A stretch of DNA of 64,000 nucleotides from Amycolatopsis sp. NBRC 101858 (lineage in GTDB: Bacteria > Actinomycetota > Actinomycetes > Mycobacteriales > Pseudonocardiaceae). The notes under the pieces are model-generated. The model was not told where the DNA came from, did no database searches, and saw only the letters and a program-made list of their open reading frames with translations. The stretch is taken from the NCBI RefSeq assembly GCF_030269325.1, contig NZ_BSTD01000005.1, forward strand, positions 639,391 through 703,390, written 5' to 3'. The number at the start of each line of letters is the position of its first letter. Position 1 is the first letter of the stretch. A program made the translations under genes and the position numbers. This document shows, one piece after another, positions 17,409 through 25,752 of the stretch.

Positions 17409-18947
17409 GTGGCGGAAGTGCTCGATTATCTGGTGGTGGGGGCCGGTCCCGCCGGGCTGCAGCTGGGGCAGTTCCTCGGCCGCGCCGGGCACCGGTACCT
17501 GGTGCTGGAGGCCGGTTCCGCGCCCGGCCACTTCTTCGAGACCTTTCCCCGGCACCGGACGCTCATCTCCATCAACAAGAAGCACACCGGGTACGACGAC
17601 CCGGAGCTGCGCCTGCGGATGGACTGGAACTCGATCCTCGCGGACGGCGACGCCGACCCGGTCCTGTTCACCGACTACAGCGAGAAGCTCTTCCCGGACG
17701 CACCGGACCTCTTGCGCTATCTGGCCGATTACGTCGCGAAGCACCGGATCGATGTCCGTTACGACACCCGGGTGACGCGCATCCGCCGAGACCCGGAAAG
17801 CGCTGTCTTCATTCTCACCGCCGGCGACGAAGAGTTCCGGGCGCACCGGCTGATCATGGCCACCGGCGTCACCAAGCCGCACATCCCGCAGGTCCCCGGC
17901 ATCGAGCTCGTCGACCAGTACGTGGACTTCGACATCGACCCGCAGAGCTTCACCGGCCAGCGCGTTCTCGTGCTGGGCAAGGGGAACTCCGCCTTCGAGA
18001 CCGCCGACAGCCTGATCGAGACCGCCGCGGTCGTGCACGTCGGCGGCCCGCGGCCGGTGAAGCTCGCCTGGCGCACCCACTTCGTCGGCCACCTCCGCGC
18101 CTACAACGCGGGCATCCTCGACATGTACCAGCTGAAGCTCCAGCACGCGATCCTCGACGGCGACGTCCGCGAGATCCGCAAGGACGCCGACGGCTACCAC
18201 GTCAAGTTCGCCTTCGCCCGCGCCGACGAGGTCATCAAGGAAATCCGCTACGACCGCGTCATCTGCTGCACGGGTTTCCGGTTCGACGCGTCGCTGTTCG
18301 ACGAGGACAGCCGCCCGCAGCTCACCATCGACGACCGCTTCCCGGCCCAGACGCCCGACTGGGAGTCGGTCAACGTGCCCGGCCTCTACTTCGCGGGCAC
18401 GATCACGCAGGTCCGCGACTTCAAGAAGGCCACGAGCGCGTTCATCCACGGCTTCCGCTACGGCGTCCGCGCGCTGGCCAAGGTCCTCAACGAGCGCCAC
18501 CACGACACGCCGTGGCCGAGCACCGAGCTGTCCGCCAAACCGGACGCGCTGACCGACGCCGTGATCACCCGGATCAACCGGACTTCCGCGCTGTACCAGC
18601 AGTTCGGCTTCCTCGGCGACGTCCTCACCGTCGACGGCGACACCGCCCGCTACCTCGAAGAGGTGCCGGTCGACCGGGTGCTCGCGGACCCGCCGGACGA
18701 CGCCTACGTCGTCACCCTCGACTACGGCCCCGACCACGACAAGATCGACCCGTTCGACTTCGTCGCCCGCGCCGCCCAGGACCAGGCCAACGACCACGGC
18801 GAAGGCCACTACCTGCACCCGATCGTCCGGCACTACCGCCGCGGCGAGCTCGTCGCGACCCACCACGTCACCGAGAACCTCGAGAACGAGTGGGACAAAG
18901 AGGTGCACGTCGAACCGCTGACGGCGTTCTTCGCCCGGGAGCTGTGA
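17409..18947 (+). CDS. FAD-dependent monooxygenase-like protein (FOXRED2-like)
   Basis: 512 residues. An N-terminal FAD Rossmann motif (YLVVGAGPAGLQLG, about residues 7-20) and a second dinucleotide-binding motif (VLVLGKGNSAFETADSL, mid-protein) flank MATGVTKPHIPQVPG. This is the arrangement of flavin-containing monooxygenases and of FOXRED2. The C-terminal about 130 residues are not a known domain to me. An ideal AGGAGGT lies before the GTG. It starts a four-gene, fully overlapping cassette with two other oxidases. It would oxidise N, S or C in a small molecule; substrate unknown. Confidence 0.82.
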   Translation: MAEVLDYLVVGAGPAGLQLGQFLGRAGHRYLVLEAGSAPGHFFETFPRHRTLISINKKHTGYDDPELRLRMDWNSILADGDADPVLFTDYSEKLFPDAPDLLRYLADYVAKHRIDVRYDTRVTRIRRDPESAVFILTAGDEEFRAHRLIMATGVTKPHIPQVPGIELVDQYVDFDIDPQSFTGQRVLVLGKGNSAFETADSLIETAAVVHVGGPRPVKLAWRTHFVGHLRAYNAGILDMYQLKLQHAILDGDVREIRKDADGYHVKFAFARADEVIKEIRYDRVICCTGFRFDASLFDEDSRPQLTIDDRFPAQTPDWESVNVPGLYFAGTITQVRDFKKATSAFIHGFRYGVRALAKVLNERHHDTPWPSTELSAKPDALTDAVITRINRTSALYQQFGFLGDVLTVDGDTARYLEEVPVDRVLADPPDDAYVVTLDYGPDHDKIDPFDFVARAAQDQANDHGEGHYLHPIVRHYRRGELVATHHVTENLENEWDKEVHVEPLTAFFAREL

Positions 18948-20017
18948 TGCGCACGATCGCGGAGTTCGAGGCGGCGGCCCGGCAGCGCCTCGACCCGGTG
19001 CACTACGACTACTTCGCGGGCGGCGCGCAGGACGAGCTCACCGTGGCCGACAACGAAGCCGCGTACAAACGGCTGAAGCTGCTGCCCCGGGTGCTGCGCG
19101 GCAGCGACAAGCGGGACCTGAGCATCGAGCTGCTCGGGACGTCGTCCTCGATGCCGATCCTCGTCGCGCCCACGGCGTTCCACCGGCTGGCGCACGCCGA
19201 CGGCGAGCTCGCGACCGCCCGCGCGGCGGCCCGGGCGGGCACGATCATGATCGTCAGCATGGCCGCCACCACGGCGATCGAGGACATCGCCGCGGCGGCC
19301 CGCGAAGTCGCGCCGGACCCGGGCCTGTGGTTCCAGCTCTACCTGCAGCCGGACCTGGAATTCACCGAAGCGATCGTGCGCCGGGCCGAGGACGCCGGCG
19401 TCAAGGCGTTCGTCGTGACCGTGGACTCGCCGGTGCTCGGCCGCCGCGAGCGCGACGACCGCAACGACTTCCACGACCTGCCGTCGGGGCTGGTCGTGGA
19501 AAACCTCCGCAACCTGGGCGAAAACCGCAGCGGCGGCAACGCGAGCCACGTCCGCGAGATCGTCATGTCGGCCGGGTTGAACTGGGAGCACATCGCGTGG
19601 CTGCGGTCGAAGACCAAGCTCCCGGTGCTGATCAAGGGCGTGCTGCACCCCGAGGACGCGCGGCTGGCCGTGCACCACGGCGTCGCCGGGATCGTCGTGT
19701 CCAACCACGGCGGCCGCCAGCTCGACACCGTGCCCGCCACCATCGACGTGCTCCCGGAGATCGCGGCGGCGGTCGGCGGCGCGATCCCGGTCCTGCTCGA
19801 CGGCGGGATCCGCCGCGGCACCGACGTCGTCAAGGCGCTGGCCCTCGGCGCGGACGCGGTCGGCGTCGGCCGCCCGGTCGTCTGGGGCCTGGCCGCGGGC
19901 GGGCGCGAAGGCGTCACGCGGGTCCTGGAGCTGCTGCGCGACGACTTCGACCAGGCGCTGGCCATGTGCGGTGGCCGGCACCCGGCGGACCTGACCCCGG
20001 ACCAGGTGCGGCGATGA
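18947..20017 (+). CDS. FMN-dependent alpha-hydroxy-acid oxidase
   Basis: 356 residues, (beta/alpha)8 FMN enzyme of the glycolate/lactate/mandelate oxidase family. VVSNHGGRQLD contains the catalytic His and the substrate Arg; LLDGGIRRGTDVVKALALGA is the FMN phosphate region; YYDYFAGGAQDELT-like opening (HYDYFAGGAQDEL) is typical. The start overlaps the stop of the flavoprotein gene (TGATG). It oxidises a 2-hydroxy acid to a 2-keto acid with O2; in this cassette the substrate is probably a pathway intermediate, not lactate, but that is inference. Confidence 0.92.
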   Translation: MRTIAEFEAAARQRLDPVHYDYFAGGAQDELTVADNEAAYKRLKLLPRVLRGSDKRDLSIELLGTSSSMPILVAPTAFHRLAHADGELATARAAARAGTIMIVSMAATTAIEDIAAAAREVAPDPGLWFQLYLQPDLEFTEAIVRRAEDAGVKAFVVTVDSPVLGRRERDDRNDFHDLPSGLVVENLRNLGENRSGGNASHVREIVMSAGLNWEHIAWLRSKTKLPVLIKGVLHPEDARLAVHHGVAGIVVSNHGGRQLDTVPATIDVLPEIAAAVGGAIPVLLDGGIRRGTDVVKALALGADAVGVGRPVVWGLAAGGREGVTRVLELLRDDFDQALAMCGGRHPADLTPDQVRR

Positions 20018-21279
20018 TCGGGAAAGCGCTTGCCGCGGCCGCGGTGGTGACGGCGCCGGCGTGGCTGCCCAGCCGGGTCGTCGCGCTGCGGATGCGGATC
20101 TTCTCGCTGGTCAACGGCCAGGACGTGGTGACGATCCCGGGGGAGCAGGTCGGCGTCGAGGACTTCCGGCGCGTCTACGCCGACCCGGCGGCCAACGGCC
20201 GCAGCCGCGGTGCCGCGCTGTCCGACCTGTTCTGGTACTGGCTCGCGCCCGGACCCGAGGTGCACCAGGAGCACCTCGAAGCCGGGCCGCGCTACGACGA
20301 GGTCGCCAAGTGCACCCGCCACATCCTGGTGCGGTCCAAAAAGGACTCCGAGGAGCTGGCCCGCCGCGTCGCCGCCCACGTGCTGGACGGCGTCCGGCCC
20401 GGGCTCGTCCGCTTCCGCGACGCGATGATGCCGATCTGGGCCGAGCTGTACTACGAGCTGGTGTTCGACGAGCCGTGCCCGCCCGAGGCGCGCGACCTCA
20501 TCGTGGGGCACGCCGACGACGTCGTCTCGGCGCTCAAGTGCGTGCGGCCGCGGAACATGCGCCGCCGGGCCCGGCTGACGAAGTACCTGCGGCGGCGCCT
20601 CGCCGACGTCCCGCACCCGCTGCCGCAGTCCCTGACGCCGGAGGAGCAGGCCTACTACCTGCAGGGCACGTTCTTCAACACCGCGGTCGTGCAGATGTCC
20701 GAGGCGATGGCGCACCTGCTGATGATCGTCGCGCAGCGCCCGGAGGTCCAGCGGCACCTCGCCGAGCACCCGGACGACGACGCCTACCTGGACCGGGTCA
20801 TCGACGACGGGCTGCGCGAGTACCCGCTGTTCGGCATCGCGCACCGGATCTCCACCGCCGACATCGACCTGGCGGACCTGACCATCCCGGCGGGCACGGT
20901 GCTGTGCTTCAGCTACCCGGGCTTCGCGGCCCGGACCGCGAAGGACGAGTTCATCCCGTTCGGCGTCGCGCAGAACCGCGCCTGCCCGGCCCGCGGTCTC
21001 GCGCCGCCGACCATGCGGGTCGTGACGCGCGAGGTCCTGCGCCGGTTCAGCCTGGCCTCGACCGCCGGGCACACGCGGTCCATCCCCAACCGCGGTCCGG
21101 CGCTGCTCACGCCCCGCGGTGCGCGCCGCAAGCGCGCGCCCCTGGTGTGGATCGCGGTCCGCGACCGCTGGGAAGACGTCTGGCGCAGCTTCGCCCAGCT
21201 CGTCTTCGGCACGTACATGGTGCTCGACGCCCGCAAGAAGGCCCTCTGCTCGACCTACTTCGCCGGAGGAAACTCATGA
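20014..21279 (+). CDS. Atypical cytochrome P450
   Basis: 421 residues with P450 architecture but altered motifs. The I-helix segment YLQGTFFNTAVVQMSEA lacks AGxDT. The K-helix ExxR reads DGLREYP, with Asp for Glu. The heme loop FIPFGVAQNRACPARGLA places the cysteine eight residues after Phe, one more than normal. An N-terminal hydrophobic stretch (LAAAAVVTAPAWLP) may anchor it. A C-terminal extension of about 60 residues (RDRWEDVWRSFAQLVFG) is unusual. It may be a P450 with non-standard chemistry. Its start overlaps the oxidase stop (ATGA). Confidence 0.75.
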   Translation: MIGKALAAAAVVTAPAWLPSRVVALRMRIFSLVNGQDVVTIPGEQVGVEDFRRVYADPAANGRSRGAALSDLFWYWLAPGPEVHQEHLEAGPRYDEVAKCTRHILVRSKKDSEELARRVAAHVLDGVRPGLVRFRDAMMPIWAELYYELVFDEPCPPEARDLIVGHADDVVSALKCVRPRNMRRRARLTKYLRRRLADVPHPLPQSLTPEEQAYYLQGTFFNTAVVQMSEAMAHLLMIVAQRPEVQRHLAEHPDDDAYLDRVIDDGLREYPLFGIAHRISTADIDLADLTIPAGTVLCFSYPGFAARTAKDEFIPFGVAQNRACPARGLAPPTMRVVTREVLRRFSLASTAGHTRSIPNRGPALLTPRGARRKRAPLVWIAVRDRWEDVWRSFAQLVFGTYMVLDARKKALCSTYFAGGNS

Positions 21280-22556
21280 CCCCCACCGAAGCGGCACCAG
21301 CGTTCTTCCTCGCCGTCGCGGTCATCCTCGTGGTGTGCCGGCTGGTCTGCCTGGTGGCGGTGCGGCTGGGCCAGCCGCCGGTGGTCGGGGAGATGATCTC
21401 CGGCGTGCTGCTCGGCCCGTCCCTGCTGGGCCTGCTCCTCCCGGGGGTGCAGACGGCGCTGTTCCCGGACGGCATCCGCCCGCTGCTCTACGTCGGCGGG
21501 CAGATCGGCCTGGTCATCTACATGTTCGGCGCGGGCTACGAGTTCAGCCTCCGCAGCATCCGCGGCTCGGGGAAGTCGGTCGGCGCGATCTCGGCCGCGG
21601 GCACCGTGGTGCCGCTCGCGCTCGGGGTCGGCGTCGCCGTGTTCGGCACGAGCTGGGCCGGCATCGCCAAGGACGGCGTCTCGCTCGCGACGTCGGCGGC
21701 GTTCGTCGGGGTCGCGCTGGCCATCACCGCGTTCCCGATGCTCGCCCGGATCATCACCGAACGCGGGCTCGGCGGCACCCGGTTCGGCTCGCTCGCGCTG
21801 GCCTGCGGCGCCCTCGACGACGTCCTGGCGTGGGTGCTGCTGGCCGTCGTGCTGGGCATGCACGCGGACTCGGCGGGGCCGGTCGCGCTGGCTGTCGGCG
21901 GCGGCCTGCTGTTCGCGTTGCTGCTGGTGCTCGTCGGACGCCGGGTGCTCGCGAAGGCGATGGGCAGTGAGCGGATCACCGCCGACCAGAAGATGCTGAT
22001 CACCGCGTTGACGCTGTTCGCGGCCGCCTGGTTCACCGACATCATCGGGCTGTACGCGGTGTTCGGCGCCTTCTGCGTCGGCATCGTGTTCCCCCGCGTT
22101 CCGGCCGCCGACGCCGTGCTCGCGAAGATCATGCCGATCGGGCGGATCGTGTTCCTCCCGCTGTTCTTCACCTATTCCGGCCTGAACACCCGGTTCGCGC
22201 TGCTCGCCGACCCGAAGCTGCTCGCGTTCGCGGTGCTGTGCGTGGTCGTCGCGATCGTGGGCAAGCTCGGTGCCTGCTGGGGTGCGGCGCGGCTGGTGGG
22301 GGAGTCGCAGCCGGTCGCGTTGCGCGTCGGCACGCTGATCAACGCGCGCGGGCTGATGCAGCTGATCGCGCTCAACGTCGGGCTCGCCGCGGGGATCGTC
22401 TCGCCGGCGTTGTTCACGGTGCTGGTGCTGGTCGCGTTGGTGACCACCGTCATGACGGCGCCGGTGCTCAGCTGGCTCGACCGGCGCGATACCCGCAAGG
22501 GGAGCACCGAGGTGCTCCTGATGGCCGAACCGGTCCCGGTAACCGGGAAAAGTTGA
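21276..22556 (+). CDS. Cation/proton antiporter (CPA2 family)
   Basis: 426 residues, about twelve membrane helices. GQPPVVGEMISGVLLGPSLLG near the N-terminus and the central CGALDDVLAW (the conserved acidic pair of CPA2 antiporters such as KefB/NapA types) are clear. No C-terminal TrkA domain. The ATG overlaps the P450 stop behind GGAGGAA. As last gene of an oxidative cassette it could export a charged product or balance pH during that pathway; simple K+ or Na+/H+ exchange is the null view. Confidence 0.9.
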   Translation: MTPTEAAPAFFLAVAVILVVCRLVCLVAVRLGQPPVVGEMISGVLLGPSLLGLLLPGVQTALFPDGIRPLLYVGGQIGLVIYMFGAGYEFSLRSIRGSGKSVGAISAAGTVVPLALGVGVAVFGTSWAGIAKDGVSLATSAAFVGVALAITAFPMLARIITERGLGGTRFGSLALACGALDDVLAWVLLAVVLGMHADSAGPVALAVGGGLLFALLLVLVGRRVLAKAMGSERITADQKMLITALTLFAAAWFTDIIGLYAVFGAFCVGIVFPRVPAADAVLAKIMPIGRIVFLPLFFTYSGLNTRFALLADPKLLAFAVLCVVVAIVGKLGACWGAARLVGESQPVALRVGTLINARGLMQLIALNVGLAAGIVSPALFTVLVLVALVTTVMTAPVLSWLDRRDTRKGSTEVLLMAEPVPVTGKS

Positions 22557-22593
22557 CAGTTCAATTTCGGAAAATCACTGCCAGTATGGGTAC

Positions 22594-23268
22594 GTGCACG
22601 ATGGGGTCGGAAAACCGAGAGTGCTCCTGGTCGAAGACGACCGGGAACTGGCGGGCATGCTCGCCGAGCTCCTCGCGGACGAAGGCTACGAAACCGATGC
22701 GGCACACGACGGGCAGCGGGGCCTGCACCTCGGCCTCACCGGGCAGTACGACGTGATGATCATCGACCGCCGCCTCCCGGTGCTGGACGGCCTCGCACTG
22801 CTCGCGCGCCTGCGCGCGCAGGCGGTGACCACGCGCGTCCTGGTGCTCTCGGCGCTGGGCGAGCTCGCCGACCGCGTCGGCGGGCTCGACGCCGGTGCCG
22901 ACGACTACCTCGTCAAGCCGTTCGAGGCCGAGGAGCTGCTGGCCCGGCTGCGCGCGCTGGGCCGTCGTGACCTGGAGGGCGCGGAGTGCCTTCCGCTCGG
23001 GGCGGCGGCCCTCGACCTGCAGCGGCACGAGGTCGTGCTGCCGCGAGGGGAGCGGATCACGTTGTCCGGACGGGAGTTCGAGCTGCTGCGGACGCTCGCG
23101 CAGCGGCCCAAGGCGATCCACCCGCGCGCGTCGCTGCGCGGAGCCGTCTTCGCCGACTCGACCGGCGAGTCCATTGTGGACACCTATGTGTACTATCTGC
23201 GGCGCAAGCTCGGCCGCGACGTCGTCCGGACCGTGCACGGCCTCGGCTACCAGCTCGGCGCCGTATGA
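22594..23268 (+). CDS. OmpR-family response regulator
   Basis: 224 residues. The receiver domain starts RVLLVEDDRELAGML (acidic pocket), phospho-acceptor Asp in MIIDRRLPVLDG, Lys in YLVKPFEAEELLARL. A winged-helix output domain follows (GREFELLRTLAQRP, TYVYYLRRKLGRD, TVHGLGYQL). Start is GTG at 22594, 37 bp after the antiporter stop, so it may belong to the same transcript. Its stop overlaps the kinase ATG. TTGACA at 22553-22558 has no good -10 partner. Confidence 0.93.
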   Translation: MHDGVGKPRVLLVEDDRELAGMLAELLADEGYETDAAHDGQRGLHLGLTGQYDVMIIDRRLPVLDGLALLARLRAQAVTTRVLVLSALGELADRVGGLDAGADDYLVKPFEAEELLARLRALGRRDLEGAECLPLGAAALDLQRHEVVLPRGERITLSGREFELLRTLAQRPKAIHPRASLRGAVFADSTGESIVDTYVYYLRRKLGRDVVRTVHGLGYQLGAV

Positions 23269-24455
23269 GACCCGACCCGGAGGAGCGAGCCCTGCGGCGG
23301 GCGCGGTGGGCGATCACCGCGCAGGTCGCCGTGGTGGTGTCGATGCTCGTGGCGATCGCGGGCGGGATCGCCTACGCGATGCTGCTGTCGCGGCAGCACG
23401 CCGAGGCCGACCGCACGCTGGCCAGGACGACCGAGCTGGGTCCGGCCGCGACCCCGCCCGGCTGCGTCTGGCTGTTCACCCCGGTCCTGCACGCGCCCGC
23501 GGGCGCACCGCCGGCCGGGATGCCGATCGCGGCGCTGAACGCGACGGTGCCCTCACCCGGCGACGTCCACACGGAACGGCGCCCGATCGGCGGGATGACG
23601 TACACGATCCGCGTCGAGAACCGCGGAGGTGTCGTTTCGCAGGCGTACTTCGAGGAGCTGTACCAGATCCAGGACCGTTCGGCGCTGGTGTCCGGGCTGG
23701 TGGTCGCCGAGGTGCTGGCGCTGCTCGCGGCCGTGCTGTGCGGCCGGGTGCTGGCCTGCCGGGCGATCCGGCCCCTGGCCGACGCGCTGCGCCGGCAGCG
23801 GACGTTCGTCGCGGACGCGTCCCACGAACTGCGCGCCCCGCTGACCCGGCTGCACACCCGCGCGCAGCTGCTGGCCCGGCGCGCGACCGGCCGCGACGCG
23901 CACGACCTCGAGCAGCTGGTCCGCGGCACGCGGGAGCTCGGCGAAGTCGTCGAAGACCTGCTGCTGTCGGCCCAGGCGTGCGACCGGCCGGAGTTCGAGC
24001 TGGTGGAGCTGGGCGGGCTCGCCGAGGAGGCGGTGGCGGCGGAAGCCGTCCGCGCGGGGGAGGGCAAGGTCCGGCTCGCGGTGTCCCGGGAGCGGCGGCC
24101 GTACGTGGTGCAAGGCGTCCCGACGGCCCTGCGGCGCGTGCTTTCGGCGTTGCTGGACAACGCTTTGGGCCACACCCCACCGGGCGGCTCGATCGAGGTG
24201 TGGCTGGGCGTGCCGGACGAAAGGCACGTGGAGCTGCGGATCCGCGACACGGGCATCGGCTTCCCGTCGGCGGACGCGGAACGCATCTTCGAGCGGTTCG
24301 CCCGGGGTTCCGACGGCGACGGCCGCCGGTTCGGCTTGGGCTTGGCCCTGGTCCGCGAGGTGGTGACGGGTCACGGCGGCACCATCGCGGCCGCCGGCCG
24401 TCCCGGCGACGGGGCCACGTTCACCCTCCGGCTGCTGCGGGCCGACCCCGCGTGA
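23265..24455 (+). CDS. Membrane sensor histidine kinase
   Basis: 396 residues. Two membrane helices (AVVVSMLVAIAGGIAYAML and LVSGLVVAEVLALLAAVLC) flank an extracytoplasmic sensor of about 115 residues. HAMP is minimal. The phospho-acceptor box FVADASHELRAPL is near residue 187; the N-box LLDNALGHTPPGG, G1 DTGIGFP and G2 RFGLGLALV form the ATPase. It overlaps the regulator by 4 bp and forms a cognate pair. Position after the oxidative cassette hints that it regulates it; not proven. Its end overlaps the convergent HEAT-like gene by 35 bp. Confidence 0.92.
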   Translation: MRPDPEERALRRARWAITAQVAVVVSMLVAIAGGIAYAMLLSRQHAEADRTLARTTELGPAATPPGCVWLFTPVLHAPAGAPPAGMPIAALNATVPSPGDVHTERRPIGGMTYTIRVENRGGVVSQAYFEELYQIQDRSALVSGLVVAEVLALLAAVLCGRVLACRAIRPLADALRRQRTFVADASHELRAPLTRLHTRAQLLARRATGRDAHDLEQLVRGTRELGEVVEDLLLSAQACDRPEFELVELGGLAEEAVAAEAVRAGEGKVRLAVSRERRPYVVQGVPTALRRVLSALLDNALGHTPPGGSIEVWLGVPDERHVELRIRDTGIGFPSADAERIFERFARGSDGDGRRFGLGLALVREVVTGHGGTIAAAGRPGDGATFTLRLLRADPA

Positions 24456-25719
24456 CGACGCTCAAGCTGAACCTGATCAGCCGGGCGGGTTCCCCCGGTG
24501 CGAGCGGGAGCAGCGCCTCGATCTCGGCCGCCAGCCCCGGGGACGGCGCGGTGTAGATCCCGCTCGAGTGCTGCGCCCAGGCGTGGAGGTCCTGCTCGGC
24601 GGCCGCGCGCAGGTCCGGGTCCGCCAGCAGGGCGAGGTCCGTGTGCAGCCGCCGCCAGGGATCACCGGCGCGCAGCAGCGTCGCCGCCGCGCGTCGCGTG
24701 TGCGGAGGATGCCCCTCCGCCAGCAGGGCTTGCCAGGAGGCCGTCCTGCTCGGCCTGCCACGCAGGAAGGCCACCACCTCGCGGGTCACCGCGGGCGATG
24801 GGTCGGTCAGCAACGGCTCGACCGCCGGAGACTCCGGCGCGACCCGGCGCAGGCCGCGGACCGCCGTCCGCCGGATCAGCGGGCGACCGTCGGTGAGGTG
24901 CCGTTCCAGCAACTCGGCGTCGACGGCGGACCCGGTCTCGCCGAGCCCGGCGAGCATGCCGGGGGAGACCGGCATGACGCGGTAGTGCGCGGCCGGGTCG
25001 CCGCCCGCCTTGAGCACCAAGCTCTGGGCCATCGAGCGCACGGCGGAAGTCCGGTCGGCCAAGTACTCCTCGGCCCGGCCGACCAGGGTCAGGGCCCGCA
25101 TCCGGACCTTCGGTGCCCCGGCCGCCAGCAGTTCCTCGACGCATTCGCCGCGGTCCAGCAGCACGGTGCCGCACAGCGCGCGAACCACGAAGTCCTGGTC
25201 CCGCAGCGAAATGTCCAGCAGCCGTTCGCGGGACAAGAGCCCGATCGCTTCCCCGTGAACCCAACGGCGGGTCTCCCGGTCCGCGACCGCCAATGCGGCG
25301 TCGAGCAGCCGCGGGGTCAGCGCCTGCCGGAACAGCGTGGTCATCCAGTCGTCGACCTGGCGGCGGCGCAGCACGCCGATCAGCGGCAGCATCGCGCGGA
25401 ACGCCGGTTCGTGCAGTTTGGGCAGCACCAGCGACCGCGCGAGGTCCCGGACCGGCCGGACCCAGTCGACGCACCGGAGCAGCATCAGGGGCACGGCCTC
25501 GGAATCGGTGCTCGTGGCCAGCCGCGCGACGGCGGCTTCGCGCAGGTGCCCGTCCCCGTCGCACGCGGCTTCGGCCAGCTCTTGCCGGGAAGGCCGGCGG
25601 CTCAGCCGCCCTTCCCGGCCGTACCACGACGCCCGCCGTACGGCGCGCTCGAAGTCGACCCAGCGCTGCACGTCACCGGTGGTGAAGGCGTCGAGATCGG
25701 GCAGTTCGGTGGTGACCAC
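24421..25719 (-). CDS. HEAT-like repeat protein
   Basis: 432 residues of alpha-helical repeats with recurring LR-A-V-LL and R(R/E)A-A patterns (HLREAAVARLATSTDSE, LIRRTAVRGLRRVAPES, VTREVVAFLRGRP). Such solenoids mediate protein binding. No catalytic motif, signal peptide or membrane segment is visible. The GTG start is 34 bp downstream of hisS, both leftward, so they may be cotranscribed. Function unknown. Confidence 0.7.
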   Translation of the reverse strand: MVTTELPDLDAFTTGDVQRWVDFERAVRRASWYGREGRLSRRPSRQELAEAACDGDGHLREAAVARLATSTDSEAVPLMLLRCVDWVRPVRDLARSLVLPKLHEPAFRAMLPLIGVLRRRQVDDWMTTLFRQALTPRLLDAALAVADRETRRWVHGEAIGLLSRERLLDISLRDQDFVVRALCGTVLLDRGECVEELLAAGAPKVRMRALTLVGRAEEYLADRTSAVRSMAQSLVLKAGGDPAAHYRVMPVSPGMLAGLGETGSAVDAELLERHLTDGRPLIRRTAVRGLRRVAPESPAVEPLLTDPSPAVTREVVAFLRGRPSRTASWQALLAEGHPPHTRRAAATLLRAGDPWRRLHTDLALLADPDLRAAAEQDLHAWAQHSSGIYTAPSPGLAAEIEALLPLAPGEPARLIRFSLSVVTRGRPAAAGG

Positions 25720-25752
25720 TTCCCCAGCGTGCCAGGGGTGTCGAGCCGGTTT

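Noticed and set aside
22553..22558. TTGACA as promoter of the response regulator
   Set aside because: No acceptable -10 hexamer at 16-19 bp; the gene may be read from the upstream cassette.
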